NCBI RefSeq assembly: GCF_900636385.1
Contig: NZ_LR134269.1
Location: 496,001 to 560,000 of the forward strand
Direction: 5' to 3'
DNA from: Staphylococcus warneri
Lineage (GTDB): Bacteria; Bacillota; Bacilli; Staphylococcales; Staphylococcaceae
Length of the DNA stretch: 64,000 nucleotides
The notes below the pieces were generated by a model, which was not told the origin of the DNA, searched no databases, and worked only from the letters and a program-made list of their open reading frames with translations. Below, piece after piece: positions 37,072 to 45,865 of the stretch (its first letter is position 1; each line of letters begins with the position of its first letter). The position numbers and the translations under genes are program-made.

Positions 37072-37926
37072 ATGAAGAAATTACCAGTAATTTTATTAAC
37101 GTCGTCTTTACTTTTAGCAGCATGTGGCAATAACAGTGACAGTGGTAAAGATAATTCTAGTAAGAGTAGTAATAATAGTGAAAACAAAGCTGAATTAAAA
37201 GAAGCTACTAAAAAATATGAAAAATATACTGATAAACAATTAGATGAATTCTTAAAAGGGACTCAACAGTTTGTAGATGCGATTGACAATAATGATATGG
37301 ATAAAGCGAAAGAATTATATCCTAAAGTACGTATGTATTATGAACGTTCAGAACCTGTTGCAGAAGCATTTGGTGATTTAGATCCCAAAATTGATGCACG
37401 TTTGGCAGATATGAAAGAAGAAAAGAAAGAAAAAGAATGGTCTGGTTACCATAAAATAGAGAAACAATTATATCAAGATAACACAATAGACGATACAACT
37501 AAGAAAGATGCACAACAATTATTAAAAGATGCTAAAGAGCTACACGCTAAGGCAGATACATTAGATATTACACCTAAGTTAATGTTACAGGGGTCAGTAG
37601 ATTTATTAAATGAAGTATCAACGTCTAAAATTACTGGTGAAGAAGAAATTTATTCTCACACAGATTTATATGACTTCAAAGCTAATATCGAAGGTGCACA
37701 AAAGATTTATGAATTATTCAAACCAACATTAGAGAAAAAAGATAAAAAATTAAGTGCTGATATTCAAAAGAACTTTGATAAAGTGAATGAATTACTTGAT
37801 AAATATAAAGACGGAGACGGATACAAATCTTATAACGATGTAACTAAGAAAGATAGAAAAGCACTTTCAGATGCAGTGAATTCTTTAGGAGAACCACTAA
37901 GTAAGATGGCTGTGGTTACAGAATGA
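37072..37926 (+). CDS. fepA: FepA, EfeO-like iron/haem-uptake lipoprotein
   Basis: The 284-residue lipoprotein has the signal and lipobox LLLAACG with Cys18, then a Ser/Asn linker, then a mostly helical EfeO/M75-like domain with the HxxE motif in SGYHKIEKQLYQ. In S. aureus FepA is the surface component of the Tat-linked FepABC system for iron from haem. Its stop overlaps the fepB start by four bases (ATGA). Expression is under the Fur box at 36972. Confidence 0.9.
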   Translation: MKKLPVILLTSSLLLAACGNNSDSGKDNSSKSSNNSENKAELKEATKKYEKYTDKQLDEFLKGTQQFVDAIDNNDMDKAKELYPKVRMYYERSEPVAEAFGDLDPKIDARLADMKEEKKEKEWSGYHKIEKQLYQDNTIDDTTKKDAQQLLKDAKELHAKADTLDITPKLMLQGSVDLLNEVSTSKITGEEEIYSHTDLYDFKANIEGAQKIYELFKPTLEKKDKKLSADIQKNFDKVNELLDKYKDGDGYKSYNDVTKKDRKALSDAVNSLGEPLSKMAVVTE

Positions 37927-39149
37927 GTAAAGTAGATAATCAATCATCGTCATCTGTTTCAAGACGCTCATTTTTAAAAATGATGGGTATTGGTGGAGCT
38001 GGCGTTGTCATTGGCGCAAGTGGAGCAGGAAGTGTATTTTCATTTAAGTCAATGTTTGATACACCAGAAGATGAAGAAAAAGATGCATATGAATTTTATG
38101 GCAAAGTACAAGCAGGCATAACAACACCAACTCAAAAAACATGTAATTTTGTATCATTAGAACTTAAATCTAAAGATAAAAGCGCCATTAAAGATATGTT
38201 TAAACAATGGACTAAAATGGCGGCAAATATGACTGACGGCGATGCAGTCGAAAAGGATAGTAAGAATCCTTTATTACCGCCCGTTGATACTGGCGAAGCA
38301 ATTGGTTTAGGCGCTAGTAAATTGACTTTAACATTTGGTGTGAGTAAATCATTTATGAAAAAGCTAGGTCTTTCTGACAAAATACGAAAAGACTATAAAG
38401 ATTTACCACATTTTCCAAATGATCAAATAGACGAAGACTATAGTGATGGTGACATCATGATTCAAGCTTGTTCTAATGATGAGCAAGTGACATTTCATGC
38501 TGTACATAACTTAATACGTCCGTTTAGGGATTTAGTCAAAGTAAAATGGTCACAAAACGGATTTGTATCAGTCAAAGGTAAAGAAACACCAAGAAATCTA
38601 ATGGCGTTTAAGGATGGTACAGTTAATCCGCGTAAAACGAATGAATACAAAGATTATGTCTTTATTAATGACGGTTGGGCTAAAAATGGCACATATTGTA
38701 TCATTCGACGTATTCAAATTCACATCGAAACATGGGATCGTACTGCATTAGAAGAACAAGAAGCTACTTTCGGTAGAAAAAGAGGTTCAGGTGCACCGTT
38801 AACAGGTAAAAAAGAATTTGATGAGTTGGATTTAAAAGCTAAAGATAGTACAGGAGAATATGTCATTCCAGAAGACGCCCATGCACGATTGGCAAGAGAA
38901 GCGAAAACTTCAATTAAAAGACGTGCGTATAATTATACTGCGGGTACTAACGAAAAAACTGGCAATTTAGAAACAGGATTATTATTTATTAGTTTCCAAA
39001 AATCACCACAACAATTTATTGATATACAGAATCATCTAGGTCATAAAGACAAATTGAATGAATATATTACGCATAGAGGTACTGCTACATTTATCGTATT
39101 GCCAGGCGTACAAAAGGGAGGCTACCTAGGTGAAACACTATTTAATTAA
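37923..39149 (+). CDS. fepB: FepB, Tat-exported dye-decolorising haem peroxidase (EfeB/DyP)
   Basis: FepB is a DyP-type peroxidase exported folded by the Tat pathway; it is linked to iron recovery from haem. The Tat motif SRRSFLK lies at residues 13-19 with a following hydrophobic stretch. DyP features are FKDGTVNPR (the GxxDG-type distal motif), the proximal His in PEDAHARLA, and RRAYNY. The 408-residue length is normal. The ATG overlaps the fepA stop. The tat genes directly downstream on the other strand are its transporter. Confidence 0.92.
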   Translation: MSKVDNQSSSSVSRRSFLKMMGIGGAGVVIGASGAGSVFSFKSMFDTPEDEEKDAYEFYGKVQAGITTPTQKTCNFVSLELKSKDKSAIKDMFKQWTKMAANMTDGDAVEKDSKNPLLPPVDTGEAIGLGASKLTLTFGVSKSFMKKLGLSDKIRKDYKDLPHFPNDQIDEDYSDGDIMIQACSNDEQVTFHAVHNLIRPFRDLVKVKWSQNGFVSVKGKETPRNLMAFKDGTVNPRKTNEYKDYVFINDGWAKNGTYCIIRRIQIHIETWDRTALEEQEATFGRKRGSGAPLTGKKEFDELDLKAKDSTGEYVIPEDAHARLAREAKTSIKRRAYNYTAGTNEKTGNLETGLLFISFQKSPQQFIDIQNHLGHKDKLNEYITHRGTATFIVLPGVQKGGYLGETLFN

Positions 39150-40842
39150 AATAGTTGTGATATTAATGATTGGGCTATCTATTTTCAGATTTACACCTGC
39201 ACACGCCGAATCAGCCTCAATGAGCGAAACATATGTTGCGATTACTGATGCGAAATCGACAATTGCAGATAAAGATAAAAGCCAATCTGATAAAGCTAAA
39301 GCATTAAAAGACGTTAAAAAAGAAATTAAAGCGTTAAAGATTAATAATGATAGCAAAGAAGGCAAACAAGTTAATAGTAAGTTGAAAGAAGTAGAACATG
39401 CTTCATCAGACGATGCTAAAGCAGACAAACTTGGTGAACTGACTAAAGCACTTATAGCTTATGAAAACCAACAATCTTCTAAAGACGCTTCAGGAAAGAT
39501 TAAGGAATTACAACAAGCAGTTGATGCTAAAGACGCACCAATGAAAAAAGCCATCAAAGATAAAAATCACTCAGAACTACAATCATTAAACAATGATTTA
39601 AATTCGATATGGACGAGTAATGAAACAGTCATTCGAAATTATGATGATGGTAAATATGGTCAAATTGAAGTTAATTTAATGCAACTAAGAGTTGCCATTC
39701 AAAAAGAGCCACTAGATACTGACAAAGTTAAATCTGCATGGTCAACGTTTAAGAACAGCATTGATACCGTTGATCAAAAGCAATCAGATTCAGACTCAGA
39801 TAAGTATAAAGTTACTCAACTCAATGAAGAATTAGATAAAGCGATTGCTGGTATCAATGACAATGATTTAGATAAAGCAGATGCATCCTTATCGCAATTT
39901 GTTAAAATCTGGCCATATGTCGAAGGTAAAATTCAAACTAAAAATAGTAGTTTATATACTAAAATAGAAGATAAAATTCCTTACTACCAAAGTATTTTAG
40001 ATCAATCTAATAAAGACCGTGTGAAAAAAGGGTTACAAGAATTAAATTCAGAAATCAAAGATACGGTCGGACAAGGTGAGTATTCATTTGTAGATGTCAT
40101 GATTATTTTCCTACGTGAAGGTATCGAGGTATTATTAATTATCATGACTTTAACTACGATGACACGTAAAGTTAAGGATGTTAAAGGAACGTCAAGTGTA
40201 GTAGGCGGTGCCTTATTAGGTCTTATTTTAAGTATTGGACTAGGTATTACCTTTATCTATACGATTGGTAATAATGGCGTCGTAAGAGAAGGTATGGAAG
40301 CTATTTTAGGTATCGTAGCAGTGGTATTAATGTATGTTGTTGGTATTTGGATGCATCGAAGATCAAATGCCCAACGTTGGAATGAAATGATTCAGAGCAT
40401 GTATAACAATGCGATGAGTAACGGTAATTTAATATTACTGGGTACTATTGGATTAATTTCAGTATTACGTGAAGGTGTCGAAGTCATTATCTTCTATATG
40501 GGAATGATTGGTAGTATTACTACAAAAGATTTTATTCTTGGTATAGGATTAGCAATCATAATATTAATTATCTTCGCATTTGCATTTAGATTTATCGTGA
40601 AACTTATTCCTGTACGATTCATATTTAGAGTACTGTCTATCTTAATATTTGTCATGACATTTAAAATGTTAGGTGTAAGTATTCAAAAATTACAATTATT
40701 AGGCTATATGCCTCAGCATAGTATTGAAGGATTACCAACATTAAGTTGGATTGGTTTCTACCCAAGCGTTGAAACAATTATTGCTCAAGTCATATTAATC
40801 ATACTTATCCTTGGGTTTGTTTTATACAATCGTAAGAAATAA
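39130..40842 (+). CDS. fepC: FepC, EfeU-like iron permease with extracellular domain
   Basis: The 570-residue protein has a signal sequence, an extracellular EfeO-like helical domain to about residue 310, and then seven membrane helices of the Ftr1/EfeU iron permease type. The two REGxE motifs that bind Fe are present: LREGIEVLLI and LREGVEVIIFY. The start is GTG at 39130 (MKHYLIKIVVIL), with GGGAGG close upstream, and it overlaps fepB by 20 bases. It is the membrane channel of FepABC. Confidence 0.9.
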   Translation: MKHYLIKIVVILMIGLSIFRFTPAHAESASMSETYVAITDAKSTIADKDKSQSDKAKALKDVKKEIKALKINNDSKEGKQVNSKLKEVEHASSDDAKADKLGELTKALIAYENQQSSKDASGKIKELQQAVDAKDAPMKKAIKDKNHSELQSLNNDLNSIWTSNETVIRNYDDGKYGQIEVNLMQLRVAIQKEPLDTDKVKSAWSTFKNSIDTVDQKQSDSDSDKYKVTQLNEELDKAIAGINDNDLDKADASLSQFVKIWPYVEGKIQTKNSSLYTKIEDKIPYYQSILDQSNKDRVKKGLQELNSEIKDTVGQGEYSFVDVMIIFLREGIEVLLIIMTLTTMTRKVKDVKGTSSVVGGALLGLILSIGLGITFIYTIGNNGVVREGMEAILGIVAVVLMYVVGIWMHRRSNAQRWNEMIQSMYNNAMSNGNLILLGTIGLISVLREGVEVIIFYMGMIGSITTKDFILGIGLAIIILIIFAFAFRFIVKLIPVRFIFRVLSILIFVMTFKMLGVSIQKLQLLGYMPQHSIEGLPTLSWIGFYPSVETIIAQVILIILILGFVLYNRKK

Positions 40843-40846
40843 ATAA

Positions 40847-40884
40847 ACATCTCGAATGAAGATATTAGACTTCGTTCGAGATGT
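40847..40884. terminator. Bidirectional terminator between fepC and tatC
   Basis: ACATCTCGAATGAAG and CTTCGTTCGAGATGT form a 15-base stem with one mismatch. It ends both convergent transcripts. Confidence 0.88.
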
Positions 40885-41644
40885 TTTGTTGTTTATATGT
40901 GATTTTGGCGATGAGCATACTAAATTCAAATAAAAGAATTAAAGGTAACGTTAATAATAAATTAAGTACTAAATCAGGTGGTGCAATGATACTAGCAACT
41001 ACAAAACATGCAAAATAAATATATTTACGATAAGTACCTAATTGGCGCGGATCAATTAAACCAAAATGTGCTAATCCTAAAAATAGTACTGGTATTTGGA
41101 ATAAAAACCCAAAGACAAGTAGCCATCTTATGAGTTCTTCTAAATACGCTTTTAAACCTATGATTGGTTCGATACTAAGGGCATCTGATAAGTTAATTGA
41201 AAAATTAATAATCAGTGGGAAACCAATAAAAAAGGCAAATATAACGCCAAGAATAAAAAGAACTGCACAAAAGATACTATATTTATAGATGAATTTGCGT
41301 TCATGTTGATGTAAGCCTGGTGCGATAAATGCCCATAGTTGATAGAAAATCAGTGGTGCAATAATGCAAAGTGCGACCGTAAATATAATCATAATATAAA
41401 TTTGTATAGTTTCGGTAAACGAGAATGTGTGCAACGTCACATTAGACCGTTTTATATAATGTAAAAAGGGTTTAACCCACCAATGTGACGTCAGATAAGT
41501 TATCACTGTTGCGACAATAAAGGCAATCAGTATACGTACTAATCGTTGTCGTAGTTCAGTAAAATGGTCTAATAATGTCGAGTTATTTTGATTGTTCACG
41601 TTGTGATTTTGATGCTTTACTGGGTGTGTCTGTAGAATCGTCAT
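40865..41644 (-). CDS. tatC: Twin-arginine translocase subunit TatC
   Basis: TatC is the receptor for twin-arginine signals. The 259-residue frame has six membrane helices, with the conserved [15 protein letters not shown] at the cytoplasmic start, [10 protein letters not shown] in the middle and [14 protein letters not shown] near the end. The start is uncertain: ATG 41644 gives a long overlap (62 bases) with tatA and no clear ribosome site; a GTG at 41599 ([13 protein letters not shown]) gives a more usual N-terminus. With tatA it forms a minimal Tat system whose main cargo is probably FepB. Confidence 0.9.
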   Translation of the reverse strand: MTILQTHPVKHQNHNVNNQNNSTLLDHFTELRQRLVRILIAFIVATVITYLTSHWWVKPFLHYIKRSNVTLHTFSFTETIQIYIMIIFTVALCIIAPLIFYQLWAFIAPGLHQHERKFIYKYSIFCAVLFILGVIFAFFIGFPLIINFSINLSDALSIEPIIGLKAYLEELIRWLLVFGFLFQIPVLFLGLAHFGLIDPRQLGTYRKYIYFACFVVASIIAPPDLVLNLLLTLPLILLFEFSMLIAKITYKQQNISNEV

Positions 41645-41801
41645 CCATGTGTTCAGCTGCGGATTTAAATTCTTTTAAAGTCGACCCAATAGCACGTCCA
41701 AATTGTGGTAATTTCGTCGGTCCAAAAATGATTAAGGCAATAATACTAATGATGACAAGACTTGTAGGTCCAGTAATTCCTAATACAAACAAATTTTCCA
41801 T
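41583..41801 (-). CDS. tatA: Twin-arginine translocase subunit TatA
   Basis: The 72-residue protein has an N-terminal membrane helix, the FGP hinge ([17 protein letters not shown]), an amphipathic helix and a charged tail. TatA polymers form the translocation path for folded proteins. It is the first gene of the minus-strand tatAC unit, and the RBS AAGGATGG lies before the ATG. A Fur box 46 bases upstream predicts co-induction with fepABC. Confidence 0.93.
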   Translation of the reverse strand: MENLFVLGITGPTSLVIISIIALIIFGPTKLPQFGRAIGSTLKEFKSAAEHMDDDSTDTPSKASKSQREQSK

Positions 41802-41846
41802 TTAATTCCATCCTTTATGAGTGTGATTGATTAATTATAACTTTAT

Positions 41847-41873
41847 ACTTATTGATAAAGATTATCAATAAGT
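41847..41873. promoter_or_regulatory. Fur box upstream of tatAC
   Basis: TTGATAAAGATTATCAA lies within a 27-base near-perfect palindrome whose outer arms are ACTTA and TAAGT. It matches the Fur box at 36972 in the core and links the tat genes to iron limitation. Confidence 0.85.
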
Positions 41874-42046
41874 ATTTTACTTTTTAAAAGATTTTTTTAA
41901 GCTAAATACCGTTAGAATCAAAACGAGATGTTTGAAGTCCAAAGTTATTGCTTTGATTATGAAAATAATTAATAATAGATGAATTTTTTTAAGAAATAAG
42001 ATAAAGTATTGTTAATCTATACGATTAAAGGGGGATTTATGTAATC

Positions 42047-42559
42047 ATGAAACAAATAAGGGAAGTAAGTATTGAAGAAGTTGAATCATTACAAAAAGTA
42101 GCAATAGATACATTTTATGAAACCTTTGGACCATATTATACAGATGATAATTTACAAAAGTACTTTGATAGTGCGTTTAATATTGAGACTTTAAAAAAGG
42201 AATTACAAGAACCACTCTCATTTTATTATTTTTTTACTGAAGATGACGACATTGTTGGGTATACAAAATTTAATGTTGATGATGCACAAACTGAACCACA
42301 TGGTCCCGATTATTTAGAAGTGCAACGTATTTACTTTTATCAATCACACCAAGGTGGAGGCAGAGGCAAAAAATTAATAGAACTTGCTGTTGAGAAGGCG
42401 AAAGCATTTGGGAAATCAAAAATTTGGTTAGGCGTATGGGAACATAATCCTCAAGCCATTAAGTTTTATGAATCAAGAGGATTTGTTGAAACAGGACACC
42501 ATGAGTTTATTACAGGTGATGTTGTAGATAGAGATATTATCATGGAAAAAGAATTATAA
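42047..42559 (+). CDS. GNAT-family N-acetyltransferase (PaiA/BltD-like)
   Basis: The 170-residue protein has the acetyl-CoA motif QSHQGGGRGKKLIELAV, the strand VQRIYFY before it, and WLGVWEHNPQAIKFYESRGFVETG at the end, which is typical of polyamine-type acetyltransferases. The substrate may be spermidine or another amine; this is inferred from the family. GGGGGAT precedes the ATG by about 11 bases. Confidence 0.87.
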   Translation: MKQIREVSIEEVESLQKVAIDTFYETFGPYYTDDNLQKYFDSAFNIETLKKELQEPLSFYYFFTEDDDIVGYTKFNVDDAQTEPHGPDYLEVQRIYFYQSHQGGGRGKKLIELAVEKAKAFGKSKIWLGVWEHNPQAIKFYESRGFVETGHHEFITGDVVDRDIIMEKEL

Positions 42560-42710
42560 TTTAAACTTTCTATGATTTGATTTCAAATCACATATTGAAT
42601 TATTCGCATATCAGTTCAAAGTCAGATATAATGATGACGTTAATTTTTTAATTATGATTAAAATAATTAGATAAATATAAAAAGATTTAACGTTGGAAAG
42701 GACGTATTAG

Positions 42711-44873
42711 ATGCATTCATTGACGATTATTGTCACTTACTATAATTCAGAGGAGTATATTCAAAGTTGTATAGAAAGTATTAAGCAACAACGTACTCAA
42801 GATTTTGAAGTTATCATAGTTAACGATGGTTCTACAGATCAAACAGAAGCGTTGATGAAAGAATCTCTTAAAGATTATGATAAAAAAGTTAATTACATTA
42901 AATTAGAAGAAAACCAAGGACATGCCCACGCACGTAATGTTGCAATGAAGGAAGTAGAAACCCCTTATTTCATGTTCTTAGACGCAGATGACGAATTAGC
43001 TTCTTATGCAATTACTTTTTACTTAGATAAATTTAATTATACAGATGGGTTAATTGCACCTGTGCATTCATTTATGCTTAAAAAGCCACAATATGTTGAC
43101 TTAGACAAAGTAAAAGTTAACTATTTTGATGGTAAACGTAACATTAACTCATTTTTAAGAAAGCAAACTGCTTGTAACATTATTTTTAGAACGGCCATCG
43201 TCAGAGCACATGATTTAAAGTTTAATGAAGATTTAAATGTGTATACAGACTGGTCATTCGTTATTGAGTATTCAAAATATGTTAATAAATTTATGAGAAT
43301 TACGAATTTCTCATTCTATTATCGTGGAGAAGTGTATGATCCATTTGATGGTAAAACATTGAGTGAACAAGACTTTGACATCTTATTCGAAGATTATGTC
43401 AAAATGTTCTACGATGCAATGGCACGTGTCACTCATAAAGAGACTAAATCATTTATTATTAATAAATTAGAACAACAAATTGCGAGAGATTTTGATCCTA
43501 CACATCATGATATTAAGAAACGATATGCTGCACATAAAGAAACACTTGTTGAACTTGCACGTTATTTAAATGTGAACTTGATTAAACATCAACATCTAAT
43601 CAATAAAATTGAAACGATTTTATTAATGAATGAAGATACTGAAAAAGCATTCCAAGTGAATCAATTCAGAAAAACATTAAGACACGTTAAAAATGTTGTT
43701 TTACGTAATAAGAACAAAGACCGTTCAATTTATGAATTAACAGATAAAGAAGACAATGTTAAGCCAGAAACGATTGTATTTGAATCTTTCGGTGGTAAAA
43801 ACTACAGCGATAGTCCTAAATATATTTATGAATATATGCAAAAATATTATCCAAATTACCGTTATGTATGGTCTTTTAAAAATCCGAAAAACCATGTGGT
43901 TCCAGGTAATGCGGAAACAGTTAAACGAAATTCAGAGGCATATTATAAAGCGTATTCGGAAGCGAGTCATTGGGTTTCAAATGCGCGATTACCATTATAT
44001 TTAAATAAGAAAGAAAATCAAACGTACATTCAAACTTGGCACGGCACACCATTGAAACGCTTAGCGAACGATATGAAAGTAGTGCGTATGCCAGGTACGA
44101 CGACACCTAAATATAAACGTAACTTTAATCGTGAAACATCAAGATGGGATTATTTAATTTCTCCAAACAGATATTCTACTGAAATTTTCAAAAGTGCATT
44201 TTGGATGGATGAACCTAGAATGTTAGAAATTGGTTATCCTAGGAATGATATTTTAGTAAATAGAGCAGATGATGAAGAGTTTAAAAATGAAATTAAAAAG
44301 AACTTAAATATCCCTGAAGATAAAAAAGTCATTATGTATGCACCAACTTGGAGAGATGACGAGTTCGTAAGTAAAGGTAAGTATTTATTTGAACTAAAAA
44401 TCGACCTAGATAATTTATATCAAGAATTAGGCGATGACTATGTTATTCTTTTACGTATGCATTATTTAATTTTAAATGCGATTGATTTAACAGGATTTGA
44501 AAACTTTGCTGTGGATGTTTCTAATTATAACGATGTATCAGAGTTATTCTTAGTGAGTGATTGTCTCATTACAGATTACTCTTCAGTTATGTTTGATTAC
44601 GGTATTTTAAAACGCCCTCAATTCTTCTTTGCATATGATATTGATAAATATGACAAAGGATTACGAGGCTTCTATATGGATTATAAAAAAGATTTACCAG
44701 GTCCTATTTTCACAGAACCTTATGAATTAGCAAAACAACTTAAAGATTTAGATAAGGTGCAACATGACTATCAAGATAAAATTGATGCATTTTATAATCG
44801 ATTCTGTTCAATTGATAAAGGTACAGCATCTCAATATATTGGAGATTTAATTCATAAAGATATAGAAGGTTAA
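42711..44873 (+). CDS. Fused GT2 glycosyltransferase and CDP-glycerol glycerophosphotransferase
   Basis: The 720-residue protein joins two enzymes. Residues 1-220 form a GT2 glycosyltransferase (SLTIIVTYYNSEEYIQSCIESI, DGSTDQT and the DxD-type FLDADDE). Residues 370-715 are a TagF/TarL-like transferase with TWHGTPLKRL, IMYAPTWRDDE and DCLITDYSSVMFDY. Such proteins build polyol-phosphate polymers (teichoic acid or related surface glycan) at the inner membrane face. It is not the core tarL of the main wall teichoic acid cluster, whose other genes are absent here. The polymer made is unknown. RBS GGAAAGGA precedes the ATG. Confidence 0.85.
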   Translation: MHSLTIIVTYYNSEEYIQSCIESIKQQRTQDFEVIIVNDGSTDQTEALMKESLKDYDKKVNYIKLEENQGHAHARNVAMKEVETPYFMFLDADDELASYAITFYLDKFNYTDGLIAPVHSFMLKKPQYVDLDKVKVNYFDGKRNINSFLRKQTACNIIFRTAIVRAHDLKFNEDLNVYTDWSFVIEYSKYVNKFMRITNFSFYYRGEVYDPFDGKTLSEQDFDILFEDYVKMFYDAMARVTHKETKSFIINKLEQQIARDFDPTHHDIKKRYAAHKETLVELARYLNVNLIKHQHLINKIETILLMNEDTEKAFQVNQFRKTLRHVKNVVLRNKNKDRSIYELTDKEDNVKPETIVFESFGGKNYSDSPKYIYEYMQKYYPNYRYVWSFKNPKNHVVPGNAETVKRNSEAYYKAYSEASHWVSNARLPLYLNKKENQTYIQTWHGTPLKRLANDMKVVRMPGTTTPKYKRNFNRETSRWDYLISPNRYSTEIFKSAFWMDEPRMLEIGYPRNDILVNRADDEEFKNEIKKNLNIPEDKKVIMYAPTWRDDEFVSKGKYLFELKIDLDNLYQELGDDYVILLRMHYLILNAIDLTGFENFAVDVSNYNDVSELFLVSDCLITDYSSVMFDYGILKRPQFFFAYDIDKYDKGLRGFYMDYKKDLPGPIFTEPYELAKQLKDLDKVQHDYQDKIDAFYNRFCSIDKGTASQYIGDLIHKDIEG

Positions 44874-44908
44874 TCTTTATTAAAATAATACGAAAAATTA
44901 ATAAAATT

Positions 44909-44952
44909 AGGGTATAATATTTATAAGTAATTAAATATTATGCCCTTTTTTA
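44909..44952 (+). terminator. Terminator after the GT2/CDP-glycerol gene
   Basis: AGGGTATAATATTTA and TAAATATTATGCCCT form a stem followed by T-rich sequence. Confidence 0.8.
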
Positions 44953-45037
44953 TGTTTTTAATTATCAATGTAAATGCATTGATAATGGGCTGAAGATGTT
45001 TGAATGGTTTATTAATATACTATAGGAGGTTTTATTA

Positions 45038-45781
45038 ATGAAGAAATTGTATACGAGTTTGTTAGCTTTATCCTTAGTTTTAGGCGCAGCGGCTTGTTCG
45101 AATGATGATAGTAGTAAGGACAAAGATAGTTCTAAAGATGATCAGTCGAAAACAGAACAGAAAGATAAAGCGTCTAATGATCATTCAAAGGATAAATCGT
45201 CTGATAAAGAAAAAGATAAAGGCGATAAAAACAAAGACAAAGATAAAAATGATAACGTAGCTTCAAACAATAGCAATTCAACAAGTAATAACCAAGATAG
45301 TGATCATAACCAACAAGCAACATCCAATGATAATGGAAGCAGTTCAGATCAACAAGCACAAAATGCGAATGGAAATAATAATAGTGCTACAAACAATAAT
45401 CAGCAACCAAGTAATAATAATGATCAAGGCTCATCAAACCAAAGTACACAATCTACACAAGGTACTAACGGTTATGTAGCACCTTATCATGGTACCAATG
45501 CAGCAAATGTTGCAAGAAGCTTAACAAGAGACAATGTGAACCAATCAGAAGCACTTAAACAATTACCAAACTTCCAAACTGCCTTAGATATTGCTAAACA
45601 AGAAGCTAATTTATATGGTAATCATAATAAAACGTATAATGACTATGGTATTGAAGGTAACAATGGTAATTACAGATACGTATTTAGTTTCAAAGATCCA
45701 CAACAAAATGGTGTTTATTCTGTTGTTACAGTAAATAGTCAAGGTCAACCTGTTGTTGTTGATCCAGCTTATGGAAAATAG
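45038..45781 (+). CDS. Low-complexity lipoprotein of unknown function
   Basis: The 247-residue lipoprotein has the lipobox LGAAAC with Cys20, a low-complexity Asp/Lys/Ser then Asn/Gln/Ser-rich stretch at about 22-150, and a compact C-terminal domain with [19 protein letters not shown] and a [10 protein letters not shown] core. The spacer would lift the C-terminal domain through the wall. Function is unknown; the position between two CDP-glycerol transferase genes suggests an envelope role. RBS AGGAGG precedes the ATG. Confidence 0.82.
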   Translation: MKKLYTSLLALSLVLGAAACSNDDSSKDKDSSKDDQSKTEQKDKASNDHSKDKSSDKEKDKGDKNKDKDKNDNVASNNSNSTSNNQDSDHNQQATSNDNGSSSDQQAQNANGNNNSATNNNQQPSNNNDQGSSNQSTQSTQGTNGYVAPYHGTNAANVARSLTRDNVNQSEALKQLPNFQTALDIAKQEANLYGNHNKTYNDYGIEGNNGNYRYVFSFKDPQQNGVYSVVTVNSQGQPVVVDPAYGK

Positions 45782-45809
45782 ATTAAAAATCTGAATAGAT
45801 ATATTACGA

Positions 45810-45852
45810 AAAAGGCGTACCACAAACTCTCATTATTTGTGGTACGCTTTTT
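45810..45852. terminator. Bidirectional terminator
   Basis: AAAGGCGTACCACAAA and TTTGTGGTACGCTTT form a 15-base stem with loop CTCTCATTA, between convergent genes. Confidence 0.9.
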
Positions 45853-45865
45853 ATCAAAACCAATT

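Noticed and set aside
39130..40842. FepC as a fusion created by a lost stop codon
   Set aside because: An EfeO-like extracellular domain joined to the permease is the normal staphylococcal FepC layout.
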